Below the pieces are notes generated by a model. The model searched no databases, was not told the origin of the DNA, and saw nothing but the letters and a program-made list of their open reading frames with translations. Below are positions 7,045 to 14,968 of a DNA stretch of 31,929 bases, piece by piece. How positions within the stretch are numbered: position 1 is the stretch's first letter; the number at the start of each line of letters is the position of its first letter. Origin of the DNA: JBIQLO01 sp044464175 (GTDB lineage Bacteria > Planctomycetota > Phycisphaerae > Tepidisphaerales > Tepidisphaeraceae); the NCBI GenBank assembly GCA_044464175.1, contig JBIQLO010000014.1, forward strand, positions 1 to 31,929. The letters run 5' to 3'. Both the position numbers and the translations under genes were made by a program.

Positions 7045-9522
7045 TCAGGCCGGTTTCGGATTGAGCGTTTGCCAACTGGCCAGGGCTTCGACCTTGTCGC
7101 GCACTTCAATCAAAAGCGGAACGGGACGACGGGCGGCCTCCTCGATGGCGGCGATCACACCCGTGTAGTTGATGCGCGGCCCCAGACGGTTGAGGATCGG
7201 GCGGTGGTTGGTCGGCTTGCCCTCGGGACTGAGGCCTACCTGGTGGATGTGCGCCAGTTGCAGATAAGGGCCGATCTGGTGAATCCAGTCGGCCAGGCCA
7301 TGGATTTTGGCCACGGAGGCATCGCGGAAGGCGTGGCCAGTGTCGAAGATGATCCCAATGCGCTGGGTCTTCTCCGGGCTGTATCCTCTTTTCTCCAGCG
7401 CTTCGCGCAGCCGGCGGACGAACTGAATCAGGTGCCAGGGACGCGAGGAGAGCTTCTCCTGCATGGGGGGCAGGGGCTGCTTGTTGTAAAGATTTTCCAG
7501 GCTCAATTGCGCCCCGAACTCCAGCGTCTGCTCCGCCAGCGCAAGATAGGCTTCTTGGCACGCGCGGGTCCAAGGGGTGTCCAGCCATTGTTGGCGGGCA
7601 TCGAAAAGGCGTTCCACCGGCACGGCGGGGAGGTGGATGGTCAGGTCATCCACCTTCGCCTCCCGCGCCCATTGAAGGGCCGCGGCCAGATCGGGCGAGA
7701 CAGGACCGGCCGGTTCATCGGAAAATCCGGGCAGGTGAAGAGAAAGAAATCCGCGGTTAAAGTTTTGGCGAAAGTGGGCGATAGCCGACAGGTCAGCCTC
7801 GGAGGGGCGGCCATGGCTGAGAGAATAGTGGAACTGCAGGCAGTCGATACCTGCTTCCAGTGCGGTCCGGATCATCCCCTCGGCCGAGTCGCGGCAGGCC
7901 ATGCCGACGGGGTGGGGCTGACTGCGGATGGGATAGAGCAGGTCCTCCGGGGGATGGAGCGTTTGTACTGAGGCCGTGTCGCCATCCCAATCAATCATGA
8001 GAATAGCGGGCAACTGTCCACGCACCTTCACAGGGTCCAATCCGCCGCAGATGAGGACATGCAGATTACCCTCCGTGGTGGTTTGGGTGACGTGCTTGTG
8101 ACCACAAATCCACCAGATTTGTTGCTCGGGATGGGCGGCCGCCAAGGCCTCGGCGGCGGCATCCGGCGGAAAATGCGCCAGAATCAGGACGTTGCCGGTT
8201 GCGGGCCATTGTGCGGCCAGTTGGCCCACCGACACGGCGGCATCGTCGGGATTGGTGGTTTGCAGCAGGAAGACGCGCGGCGGCCACCCCTCGCCGCCGG
8301 CCTGGCAACCGGTGATCGGATGAACGTTGGAATGGGCTGCCCGATCCACTTCCAGCCCCGCACCCTCATTGTTGCCGGGGAGGTAATCGATGGGCAGCGA
8401 GCCGGGGGCGAACTGATTGAGAAATTCGTTCACCTCGGCCGGATCGGCGTGATGGGTAAGGTCGCCGCCGAGGATGATCCGGTCGGCCGCCTGGCCCTTG
8501 ATCTGCTGTAGCGCCCAGTCGATCAGCCGCTGCTGCACGGGATTGACTGGAACCACCACATGGGCATCGCTGACAAAGGCGAATCGGACGGCTTTGGACG
8601 ATCGTGCCTGACCGGGACCTTGGCGCATGGTGGATGGGTCGCGCGGCACCAGGCGCTTGGCCAGCATCGCCCTGCGGTAATCTAAAAAGTCCGCCAGACC
8701 GTAGGGTTCGTGGTGCTCAAGCGTCTCATCGAACCGCCGGCGGGCGTGGTCAAAGGTGCGCACGCGGATACCGCCTTCATCAATTTCCAGCACGCGGCTG
8801 TGGCGCTGGCCATCGCGGCTGTTTCGGCGCGAGACAACGCCGGTGTGAATGTAATGGACGCCCTGACGCAGGGTGATGGCGTCGCGATAGTGCTGGCCCA
8901 TGTGGTTGTGGCCGGAGAACCAGAAAAGGATGTTCGGATGCTCGTGGATCGTCTTTTGAATCTGATTGGAGAAATGATTCTGGTTAATAAAGGCGTTCCC
9001 GACCTGGCAGTGCAATTCCGTCAGAGTAAGCAATCCACTGCCGACAGGCGGGGCGTGGCCCAGCATCAGCACAGGATGGTCGGCCAGACGCTGCAACTCC
9101 TCACGCCACCAGGCGAGTTGGGGCTCGTTGATGACGATTTCATGCGGCGTGCCTGGGTTTTTCCGCCACTGGGTGTTGCTCAATCCGATCACGGCCACGG
9201 GGCCGATCATCTCGGAGAACCAGGGGGTGGATCGCCCCACCTGTTCCAGGAAAGAGGCGACCGCCGCCTCATCCGTATTGAGCTGGGTGCATTGGAGATC
9301 GTGGTTGCCGATGATTGTGTGCCAAGGGGCCTTCAGTCGGTTCAGCACGGCCACGGCCCGCTGGAGCCCCTGCGGCGCGCCGGTGTCAGCGCCGCCGGTC
9401 AAGTCCCCCAGGACCAGCACTGCCTGCGGCTCCAACGCGTTGATGTCATCAATCGCCTCTTCCCAAAGCGGCATTTCCTCGGATGTGATATGGGGATCCC
9501 CCAGCACCACGAAACGCGCCAT
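7045..9522 (-). CDS. Double metallophosphoesterase fused to a sugar-isomerase-like TIM barrel
   Basis: This 825-aa cytoplasmic protein (no signal peptide) has three enzyme-like domains. Residues 1-270 form a calcineurin-like phosphoesterase with a complete dinuclear metal site: D9 and H11, D40, GNHD at 72-75, H156, and GHNH (H205, H207). Residues 311-525 are a second phosphoesterase domain with D319 and H321, D354, H450 and GHKH (H475, H477), but its GNHD motif reads GNNE (383-386), losing the usual catalytic His. Residues 535-825 match the AP-endonuclease-2/xylose-isomerase-like barrel, with candidate metal ligands E676, D727, H730, H758 and E806. The ATG at 9522 follows an SD-like AGGCGG. 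Its substrate is unknown; a phosphorylated or phosphodiester sugar-like compound is an inference from the domain pairing. It sits mid-array between the SDR and PLP genes. Confidence 0.85.
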   Translation of the reverse strand: MARFVVLGDPHITSEEMPLWEEAIDDINALEPQAVLVLGDLTGGADTGAPQGLQRAVAVLNRLKAPWHTIIGNHDLQCTQLNTDEAAVASFLEQVGRSTPWFSEMIGPVAVIGLSNTQWRKNPGTPHEIVINEPQLAWWREELQRLADHPVLMLGHAPPVGSGLLTLTELHCQVGNAFINQNHFSNQIQKTIHEHPNILFWFSGHNHMGQHYRDAITLRQGVHYIHTGVVSRRNSRDGQRHSRVLEIDEGGIRVRTFDHARRRFDETLEHHEPYGLADFLDYRRAMLAKRLVPRDPSTMRQGPGQARSSKAVRFAFVSDAHVVVPVNPVQQRLIDWALQQIKGQAADRIILGGDLTHHADPAEVNEFLNQFAPGSLPIDYLPGNNEGAGLEVDRAAHSNVHPITGCQAGGEGWPPRVFLLQTTNPDDAAVSVGQLAAQWPATGNVLILAHFPPDAAAEALAAAHPEQQIWWICGHKHVTQTTTEGNLHVLICGGLDPVKVRGQLPAILMIDWDGDTASVQTLHPPEDLLYPIRSQPHPVGMACRDSAEGMIRTALEAGIDCLQFHYSLSHGRPSEADLSAIAHFRQNFNRGFLSLHLPGFSDEPAGPVSPDLAAALQWAREAKVDDLTIHLPAVPVERLFDARQQWLDTPWTRACQEAYLALAEQTLEFGAQLSLENLYNKQPLPPMQEKLSSRPWHLIQFVRRLREALEKRGYSPEKTQRIGIIFDTGHAFRDASVAKIHGLADWIHQIGPYLQLAHIHQVGLSPEGKPTNHRPILNRLGPRINYTGVIAAIEEAARRPVPLLIEVRDKVEALASWQTLNPKPA

Positions 9523-9668
9523 AGTTCCGCCTTTTGTAAGACCGCCCTGCTGTTACCCAATGGCGAGGGCGGTGTCAATGAGAGGGAAAGTGATGGCCAA
9601 GACACGGTTGAGACGCTGGTCGTACGGATGCGACGGCGGTGGGGGCACCGGCAATTTTGTAAATTGTG

Positions 9669-10457
9669 TCACCACGCCGTCCATCCCCCATCCACCAGCA
9701 GATTCTGCCCGGTGACGTAACTGGAGGCATCAGAGGCCAGGAAGACGATCGGGCCTTTCAGTTCCTCCGGGCGGCCCATGCGCCCCATGGGGGATTTCCC
9801 GTTCAGGCGCTGGACCATCTCGGACGGGGCGCTGTCAGGATTGGGGAACGGGCCGGGGCTGAGGCAGTTGACGCGGACATTGTCCTTAGCCCAGTAGACG
9901 GCCAGGTGGCGGGTCAGGTGGATGATGCCCCCTTTGAGCGCGTGATAGGCGGCCGGGCTGGGGGCGCAGATGCCTTCGTAGGCGTCCGGGTAGGAGCCGA
10001 CCACACCGTACATCGAGCCGATCATGATGATGCTGCCGTGGCCCCGGCGCTGGACAATGTGATCCCGCAGCAACCGCGAAAGCAGGAAACAGCCGGTGGT
10101 GTTTTGCAGGTGGCGGTTGAACTGCTCGGCCGTGACGCTGCGCCAGTCGGCGCCCAAGCGATCCAAGCCATTGTTCACCAGAATGTCGATCTGGCCGGCC
10201 GCCGAGACGGCCTGCGCAAAACCCTGCTCCAGCGAATCAGAGTCGATCTGGTCCAACGCCACCGCATGATGCCGGGCCGACCCGACCACCGGCAACGCCC
10301 GGGCGGATTCCTGCGCGGATTCGAGCCTCCGGCTGGTCACGACCACGCTCGCCCCCGCCTCGGCCAGCGCAGCCGACATGGCCGAGCCGAGAAATCCGCC
10401 CGCGCCGGTGATCAACGCAGTGCGGCCGGAGAGATTGAACGCGTTGGGGATTGTCAT
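9669..10457 (-). CDS. Short-chain dehydrogenase/reductase
   Basis: This 262-aa classical SDR has the NAD(P)-binding TGAGGFLG motif (residues 17-24), the structural NNG at 95-97 (a variant of NNAG), the catalytic triad S148, Y171 and K175 (YHALK), and a C-terminal ASSYVTGQNLLVDGG block. Such enzymes oxidise or reduce hydroxyl/keto groups on sugars, sugar acids, lipids or amino-acid derivatives. AGGAG 9 nt before the ATG at 10457 supports the start. It has genes of the same orientation on both sides (99-bp and 146-bp gaps), consistent with a catabolic operon in which it would redox-convert a hydroxy acid or polyol. Substrate and cofactor preference are unknown. Confidence 0.9.
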   Translation of the reverse strand: MTIPNAFNLSGRTALITGAGGFLGSAMSAALAEAGASVVVTSRRLESAQESARALPVVGSARHHAVALDQIDSDSLEQGFAQAVSAAGQIDILVNNGLDRLGADWRSVTAEQFNRHLQNTTGCFLLSRLLRDHIVQRRGHGSIIMIGSMYGVVGSYPDAYEGICAPSPAAYHALKGGIIHLTRHLAVYWAKDNVRVNCLSPGPFPNPDSAPSEMVQRLNGKSPMGRMGRPEELKGPIVFLASDASSYVTGQNLLVDGGWTAW

Positions 10458-10556
10458 GTTGTTCGCTCCTATGGCCTTCCATGCGGCGGAAGCAACTACC
10501 AGTGATGAATTACGAATTTTGACTTAAAAGCCGAATTCTCACCTCTGATTCCTGAT

Positions 10557-11558
10557 TCACCATTCTTTCCACTGCCCATCCGATGCGCTGGCCAGAATGG
10601 CGAGGTTTGCCTTTAAAGTCTGATCCGCCTCATCCAGTGTGCAGCGCACCGGAACCTTCCCTTCCAGCGCATCAAGAAACAAATTGGCTTGGCGGACAAA
10701 AAGATCATCCCGCTCCAGCGGCGCACCGGGATGGTCGGTCCAATTCGCGCCCGGGTCCGTCTGCGACCTCCAGCGGTTTTTGTGATACTCGAACCGCGCG
10801 GCGCCCCGATCCCCGATCACCGTGATTGTCGATTCATTGGGCGCCTGGTGCTGGTTAAGACTGTAGCTGCCCAGCACCGCCCCCCTCTCTCCCTGGCGGG
10901 TCAGGACATGCACCGTGTCCTCCACCTCCACGCCTTCAAGCACCTGGTGGGCGGCATCGGCCGTCAGCCTCTGAATCGGCCCGGCCAGCCACTGCCCGGC
11001 GTTGATGATGTGGGTCAAGGCATCCTGCACTGCCCCACCGCCGCTTTCGTGCCGGGCATAGTAGATGTCGCGATAGGCCGGCCGATAGGTGGGAAAGTGC
11101 TGTCCGCCCACCGCCACTATCTGCACCACCCGCCCGAACCGGCCCGAGGCGATGGCCTGGCGCATCTCACTCAACACAGGATGGGCTCGATAGACATACG
11201 CCACTCCCACAGTGCTCTTGTGTTTGGCCACCGCGGACTTCAATTCCTCCACGCCATCACGCGTGACGGCCAGGGGCTTTTCAATCAGGACGCCCCGGCC
11301 CGCCTCCACAAATTGCCGCGCCAGGCGGATGTGCAGCGGCGCGGGCGTCGCGATGACGGCGGCATCGACGCGCCCGGCAATGGCGGCCTCAACGCTCTCC
11401 ACCCGCCGGGCCTCGGGATAGCGCTGGGCGATGGTCCCGGCCAGCGCTTCGTTCAATTCGACGAAGCAAACTTCAGCCCGTCCGGTCCGGCCAAAGCAGC
11501 GCACATGCCGCTCGCCAATCGATCCCACTCCGATCACCACTACGCGATGCTGACTCAT
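10557..11558 (-). CDS. Gfo/Idh/MocA family oxidoreductase
   Basis: This 333-aa protein has an N-terminal Rossmann fold (GVGSIGERH, residues 10-18), the family EKP motif (E93-K94-P95), and a C-terminal beta-sheet domain with the GGGAVQDALTH segment where relatives carry catalytic Asp and His. The family oxidises or rearranges sugars, inositols and sugar acids with NAD(P). The start at 11558 places the Rossmann glycines at the expected position. A TATGAT hexamer (11580-11585) lies 21 nt upstream and could be a -10 box, but no -35 was found. The gene is the second in the array, 93 bp after the aldolase gene. The family call is firm and the substrate unknown. Confidence 0.9.
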   Translation of the reverse strand: MSQHRVVVIGVGSIGERHVRCFGRTGRAEVCFVELNEALAGTIAQRYPEARRVESVEAAIAGRVDAAVIATPAPLHIRLARQFVEAGRGVLIEKPLAVTRDGVEELKSAVAKHKSTVGVAYVYRAHPVLSEMRQAIASGRFGRVVQIVAVGGQHFPTYRPAYRDIYYARHESGGGAVQDALTHIINAGQWLAGPIQRLTADAAHQVLEGVEVEDTVHVLTRQGERGAVLGSYSLNQHQAPNESTITVIGDRGAARFEYHKNRWRSQTDPGANWTDHPGAPLERDDLFVRQANLFLDALEGKVPVRCTLDEADQTLKANLAILASASDGQWKEW

Positions 11559-11606
11559 GATGAATGCTCTTGTTCAAAGATCATACAGGATTGGTGAAGG
11601 ATATTA

Positions 11607-11637
11607 TTTGTTGTTTGTCGATATCTCAAACAACAAA
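11607..11637 (-). other. Perfect 11-bp AT-rich inverted repeat
   Basis: Arms 11607-11617 (TTTGTTGTTTG) and 11627-11637 are exact reverse complements around a 9-nt loop. The repeat lies between the aldolase stop (11652) and the Gfo/Idh/MocA start (11558). It is much richer in A and T than the flanking genes. It may be an mRNA hairpin or a protein-binding site. It is not a standard terminator because the stem has few G-C pairs. Confidence 0.45.
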
Positions 11638-11651
11638 CACTCGATTCGTGC

Positions 11652-12485
11652 CTATTTTTGCTCCAGATAGCTGGCCCCCGGTGGGTTGTATCCGCCATCG
11701 GCGAATTGGATACCGACGGTCCTGGCGAAGTCGGCCCGCACGCGCTCGATGGCGCCCTTGTATAGCGTTAAGTCCGAGCCATGGAATAGCAGCCGGGCCC
11801 CCATATCCACCATTCGCTTGCCGTATTCTGGGGTGAAGGCGATGGCCGCCCATTGCTTGCCGGTGTTTTTGGCCGCTCGCGCCACATTTTCAATCGCCTT
11901 CATGATCGAAGGGTGATCATATTGCCCCGGTATCCCGGTCAACACGCCGAAATCGCCCGGTCCCAGCAGCATCATGTCCACGCCGGGCACCGACAAAATG
12001 GCCTCGGCCTGCTCCACCGCCGCCGGCTCCTCCACCTGGATCAGCACGAACGTCTCCTCATTGGCTTTTTTCACATAATCCGCCAGCGGCATCATGCAGT
12101 AAGGCGCATCAGCATTGCCCAAGTCGCTTCCCCGCCGGCCCAGCGGCGCGAACTTGGCCCACTTGACCACCTCCTTCGCCTCCTCGGCATTGTCACAGCG
12201 GGGGTACATAATTCCCGTCGCGCCCGCCTCCAACATCCGGCTCATCCGCATAAATTCCCCCTTGGCCGGGCGGGCGATGATGTCGGCGCCAGGTCCGACG
12301 CGGGCGGCCCGCATATTGCCCGCGGCCGTCTCCAGCGAATAGAAATGATGCTCCATGTCCATCCAGATGCCGTCAAACCCCATCAGCGACACCATCTCAA
12401 ACAGCGATGGGTCCGTCAGATGCAGCACCGTTGCCATCGCCACCTGATCGCTGCGAATCTTCTTCAGTATCCGGCTCTGTCTCAT
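11652..12485 (-). CDS. HpcH/HpaI family 2-keto acid aldolase
   Basis: A 277-aa protein of the HpcH/HpaI class II aldolase family, metal-dependent barrels that cleave 4-hydroxy-2-keto acids, or sugar-acid-derived keto acids, to pyruvate and an aldehyde. Recognisable blocks are MGFDGIWMDMEHH (about residues 35-47), an IIARP segment that holds the family active-site Arg, QVEEP with the metal-binding Glu, and GPGDFG with the metal-binding Asp. The frame is open to 12563, but MRQSRILKK at 12485 is chosen: GGGAGG lies 4 nt upstream, and the longer form would run into the operator dyads. It heads the minus-strand array and is divergent from the gntR gene. The aldehyde product is unknown. Confidence 0.88.
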   Translation of the reverse strand: MRQSRILKKIRSDQVAMATVLHLTDPSLFEMVSLMGFDGIWMDMEHHFYSLETAAGNMRAARVGPGADIIARPAKGEFMRMSRMLEAGATGIMYPRCDNAEEAKEVVKWAKFAPLGRRGSDLGNADAPYCMMPLADYVKKANEETFVLIQVEEPAAVEQAEAILSVPGVDMMLLGPGDFGVLTGIPGQYDHPSIMKAIENVARAAKNTGKQWAAIAFTPEYGKRMVDMGARLLFHGSDLTLYKGAIERVRADFARTVGIQFADGGYNPPGASYLEQK

Positions 12486-12504
12486 GATGCCTCCCGGCTG
12501 TGAT

Positions 12505-12519
12505 GGGGTCGCCGACCCC
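12505..12519 (-). other. Leader hairpin upstream of the aldolase
   Basis: GGGGTC (12505-12510) and GACCCC (12514-12519) form a 6-bp GC stem with a 3-nt loop, 20 nt upstream of the aldolase ATG and inside its predicted leader. On the minus strand the T run precedes the stem rather than following it, so it is not an intrinsic terminator. Confidence 0.4.
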
Positions 12520-12531
12520 GCCCCAAAAAAA

Positions 12532-12562
12532 TGTCGCCACATTTTACACGAATGTGACGACA
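12532..12562. promoter_or_regulatory. Double GntR-type operator between the aldolase and regulator genes
   Basis: Two TGT-N4-ACA dyads, TGTCGCCACA (12532-12541) and TGTGACGACA (12553-12562), are centred 21 bp apart, about two helical turns. They are also inverted copies of each other: 13-bp arms 12531-12543 and 12551-12563 match at 12 of 13 positions around a 7-nt spacer. The left dyad abuts a TAAAAT hexamer (minus strand, 12541-12546) that could serve the aldolase gene. The right dyad lies between the -35 and -10 of the gntR promoter. FCD-class GntR repressors typically bind short GT-Nx-AC palindromes, so the adjacent regulator is the likely ligand. The dyads are seen; the binding is inferred. 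Confidence 0.7.
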
Positions 12563-12571
12563 TGCTATCTT
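12543..12571 (+). promoter_or_regulatory. Promoter of the gntR gene
   Basis: TTTACA (12543-12548, 5/6 to consensus) is 17 bp from TATCTT (12566-12571, 4/6), which ends 12 nt before the chosen ATG at 12584. The right-hand operator dyad fills the spacer between the boxes, a classic place for autorepression. The predicted leader is about 5 nt. Confidence 0.55.
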
Positions 12572-12583
12572 CACCCTTGGCAA

Positions 12584-13231
12584 ATGCAACCCCCCTCCTC
12601 CCAACGTGAGACGGCCTATCGCAGCCTGCGGCGCATGCTGATCCTCCAGCAATTGCCCTCCGGAGAGCGCCTGCGTGAGCCCGAATGGGCCCGGCAACTG
12701 GGCGTGCATCGCACCGCCTTGCGTGAGGCCTTCGCCCGTCTGCACGCCGAGGGCATGCTGGAGCGCGGGCCGACCACCGGCTATTTCGTGCCCGAGGTAA
12801 CGCTGGAGGACCTGAACGAGATTATGAAAATCCGCCTGGCGCTGGAGTGCCTGGCGATCGAGCAGATCGGCGAAGTGGATCAGAAAACCCTCGAGTCGTT
12901 CGCCATAGCCCTGGAACGCACCTGCGCACAGCTCGAGCAATTCATTGCGGACCAGTATCCCCTGGGGGTGATAGAGGCGGATCGGCGGTTTCACGAGACG
13001 CTGATTGACGCGGCGGGGATGAAACGCCTATCGCTGCTCTACCAGCGGGCTCCCTTGCCGATGGTGCACCGGCAGGTCATCAATGAGGCCGACTGGCGGC
13101 AGCGGTGCGGTGTGACGCTGGATGAGCACCGCCGGATCGTCCAGGCTCTGCGGAGGGGCAACCGGTCCGAAGCCCAATCCATCCTCCGCACCCATCTGTC
13201 CCGCCGGGGGCTGATGCCGATCTGCCACTGA
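12584..13231 (+). CDS. GntR family, FCD-domain transcriptional regulator
   Basis: This 215-aa regulator has an N-terminal winged helix (about residues 8-70, with REPEWARQLGVHRTALREAFARL as the helix-turn-helix region) and an all-helical FCD effector domain. The FCD metal/ligand set is visible as D133, H137, H182 and H204. FCD members usually repress catabolic genes and are released by a carboxylate or sugar-acid ligand. The frame is open from 12500, but the Met at 12584 fits the promoter and the family length; the earlier start would put coding sequence through the operator. It is divergent from the six-gene array and probably controls it and itself. The stop is 4 bp from the convergent HlyD gene stop. 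Confidence 0.9.
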   Translation: MQPPSSQRETAYRSLRRMLILQQLPSGERLREPEWARQLGVHRTALREAFARLHAEGMLERGPTTGYFVPEVTLEDLNEIMKIRLALECLAIEQIGEVDQKTLESFAIALERTCAQLEQFIADQYPLGVIEADRRFHETLIDAAGMKRLSLLYQRAPLPMVHRQVINEADWRQRCGVTLDEHRRIVQALRRGNRSEAQSILRTHLSRRGLMPICH

Positions 13232-13235
13232 GACA

Positions 13236-14873
13236 TCACGCCGCGTTTTGCTTCACTTCCGCCTTGGCAGGCGATGTTTTTGGCGCTTCCTTGGGAGCGT
13301 CCTTCCCACCCCGCTTGTGCCGTCCCTGGGTGTGGGCCGGCGGCGGGGGCTTGATCCCGGCCGCTTCAGCCAGTTGGCGTCCCTGTCCCGCCCCCAACAG
13401 CAGCACCTGCTCGCCCGGCTTAATCTCGGAAAGGATCTGCACCATGGTGCCGTTGCTGGCGCCCAGTTGCACCTGCACCGGCTTCACACCACCATCGCCT
13501 TGCCGCACAAAGACGTAGCTGTTGGCGCCGCTGCTGTAGATGGCGGCCAGCGGCGCGGCGATCACATCGTGAAGCTGCTCGATGAAGATTTCGGCCTCCG
13601 CGCTGCTGCCGGGCTTGAGTCCCGGCGGCGTCTGGTCGAGCGTGACATCCACCGGATACTGGCGCAGGTCCGGATTCCAGAAACGCTGGCTATTGTCCAC
13701 CACTGGGCTGATGTAGGTCACGCTGCCCCAGACCGGCTCGGCCACCCCGGTAATCCTGATCCGTGCCCGCTGGCCGACCGTCAGCTTGGGCACCTGCGCC
13801 TCGTTAATCATCACCACCGCCTTCATGCGGCTGGTGTCGGGCAGACGAATCAGCAGCTGGCGGCGGCGCACCGTCGCCCCTTCCTGAATCGGGTTTTGCA
13901 CATTGCGCTGGCCTGAGGTGCCGTAAATGACGATCCCGTCGGCCGGAGCGCGAATGACGCAGGCGGCCAACTGCTCCTGATCATGTTCAAGCCGGCGCTT
14001 TTCGATGACCAGCCGCTGTTGCTTGGAAATGAGCGTCGCCTCCCTCTGGGAAAGGCTGCTGGTCGCCTGGCGCTTGGTGGCGCTCAACTTCTGCTCCGCC
14101 TGCGCCACATCGCTCTTCTTGCTGGCCAGATCCATCTCGTGGGTGTACTTGGTCAGCACCTCCAGCGCGGTGGTGGCCTGGTCCAGCTTGTTTTGCGCGG
14201 TGACCACATCCTGTTCGGCCTTTTTGACATCGGCGGGAGTGACGAAACCCTTCTGAAACAGGCTCTGAGTTTGGGCCAGGTCCTCCTGCACGTTTTTGAG
14301 GTATATCTCGGCCGTTTCCTTCTCGGTCTGGGCATTGGCCAGCGACTGAGGATAGGTCCCCTCGATGTACTGCCGCAGGGCGATCTTGGCCAATTCCAGT
14401 TTCACCTGCGCCGCCTCGATGTCGGCCGCATTCTGGCTGATCTGAATCTCCTTCATCTCCTGGGCGTCGGTCAAGTCCGCCTGGGCCTGCTGCACGTCCA
14501 GCATCTGATCCTGCACCTTTTCCTGAATGCTGGAGGAATCCATGCGGATGAGAATGTCCCCCTTGTGAACCAGCGCCCCCTCATCCACGATCTGGGTGAT
14601 GGTGCTGCTTCCCTCCACCTCGTTCATGATCTCAATGTTGTTGACCGCGGCCAATTCCCCATCCTTGGCCACCGTAACGTCCAAATTCAGCGGCGCGAGC
14701 GTATAGAAGGTGCCGGTGACGGCCTTGGTTCCCTCAGCGCGCAGCATCCGGGTGGCGACCAGCACTCCGATGATCACCACCACCGCCAGAAGCGGTGCGA
14801 CGATCAAACCCCAGCGAAGTTTCTTCCGCCGGTGAACAACAGTGTGGGTTTCAGGTGCGGTGGCAAGACTCAT
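13236..14873 (-). CDS. HlyD-type periplasmic adaptor (membrane fusion protein)
   Basis: This 545-aa protein has one N-terminal membrane helix (about residues 24-44), a first half of the lipoyl-like domain, a long Ala/Gln/Glu/Lys-rich coiled-coil hairpin (about residues 110-300), the second half with IRAPADGIVIYG, then beta-barrel and membrane-proximal domains. It ends in a low-complexity tail rich in Pro, Lys and Ala (about residues 505-545). Adaptors of this kind bridge an inner-membrane pump and a TolC-like channel. It follows the TolC-like gene by 95 bp on the same strand. No pump gene follows, since the next gene is convergent, so its partner must be encoded elsewhere. Its length is at the long end for the family because of the coiled coil and tail. 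Confidence 0.88.
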   Translation of the reverse strand: MSLATAPETHTVVHRRKKLRWGLIVAPLLAVVVIIGVLVATRMLRAEGTKAVTGTFYTLAPLNLDVTVAKDGELAAVNNIEIMNEVEGSSTITQIVDEGALVHKGDILIRMDSSSIQEKVQDQMLDVQQAQADLTDAQEMKEIQISQNAADIEAAQVKLELAKIALRQYIEGTYPQSLANAQTEKETAEIYLKNVQEDLAQTQSLFQKGFVTPADVKKAEQDVVTAQNKLDQATTALEVLTKYTHEMDLASKKSDVAQAEQKLSATKRQATSSLSQREATLISKQQRLVIEKRRLEHDQEQLAACVIRAPADGIVIYGTSGQRNVQNPIQEGATVRRRQLLIRLPDTSRMKAVVMINEAQVPKLTVGQRARIRITGVAEPVWGSVTYISPVVDNSQRFWNPDLRQYPVDVTLDQTPPGLKPGSSAEAEIFIEQLHDVIAAPLAAIYSSGANSYVFVRQGDGGVKPVQVQLGASNGTMVQILSEIKPGEQVLLLGAGQGRQLAEAAGIKPPPPAHTQGRHKRGGKDAPKEAPKTSPAKAEVKQNAA

Positions 14874-14968
14874 GGTGATTTCAGGGTCAGGGCCGGAAAG
14901 GGCCTATCCAAAACAATAGGGCGCCCTCAACTGGAAATTCCAGTCCCGAGGGTCGCCTCTATCAGTTA

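Noticed and set aside
7012..7971. 319-aa plus-strand frame, and others at 8059-8511 and 8710-9720, over the phosphoesterase-TIM gene.
   Set aside because: Antisense to a frame with complete metal-binding motifs; no domains seen in the shadows.
14931..14943. CTGGAA-A-TTCCAG palindrome between the TolC and HlyD genes.
   Set aside because: Only a 6-bp arm with no T tract and no second site; could be chance.
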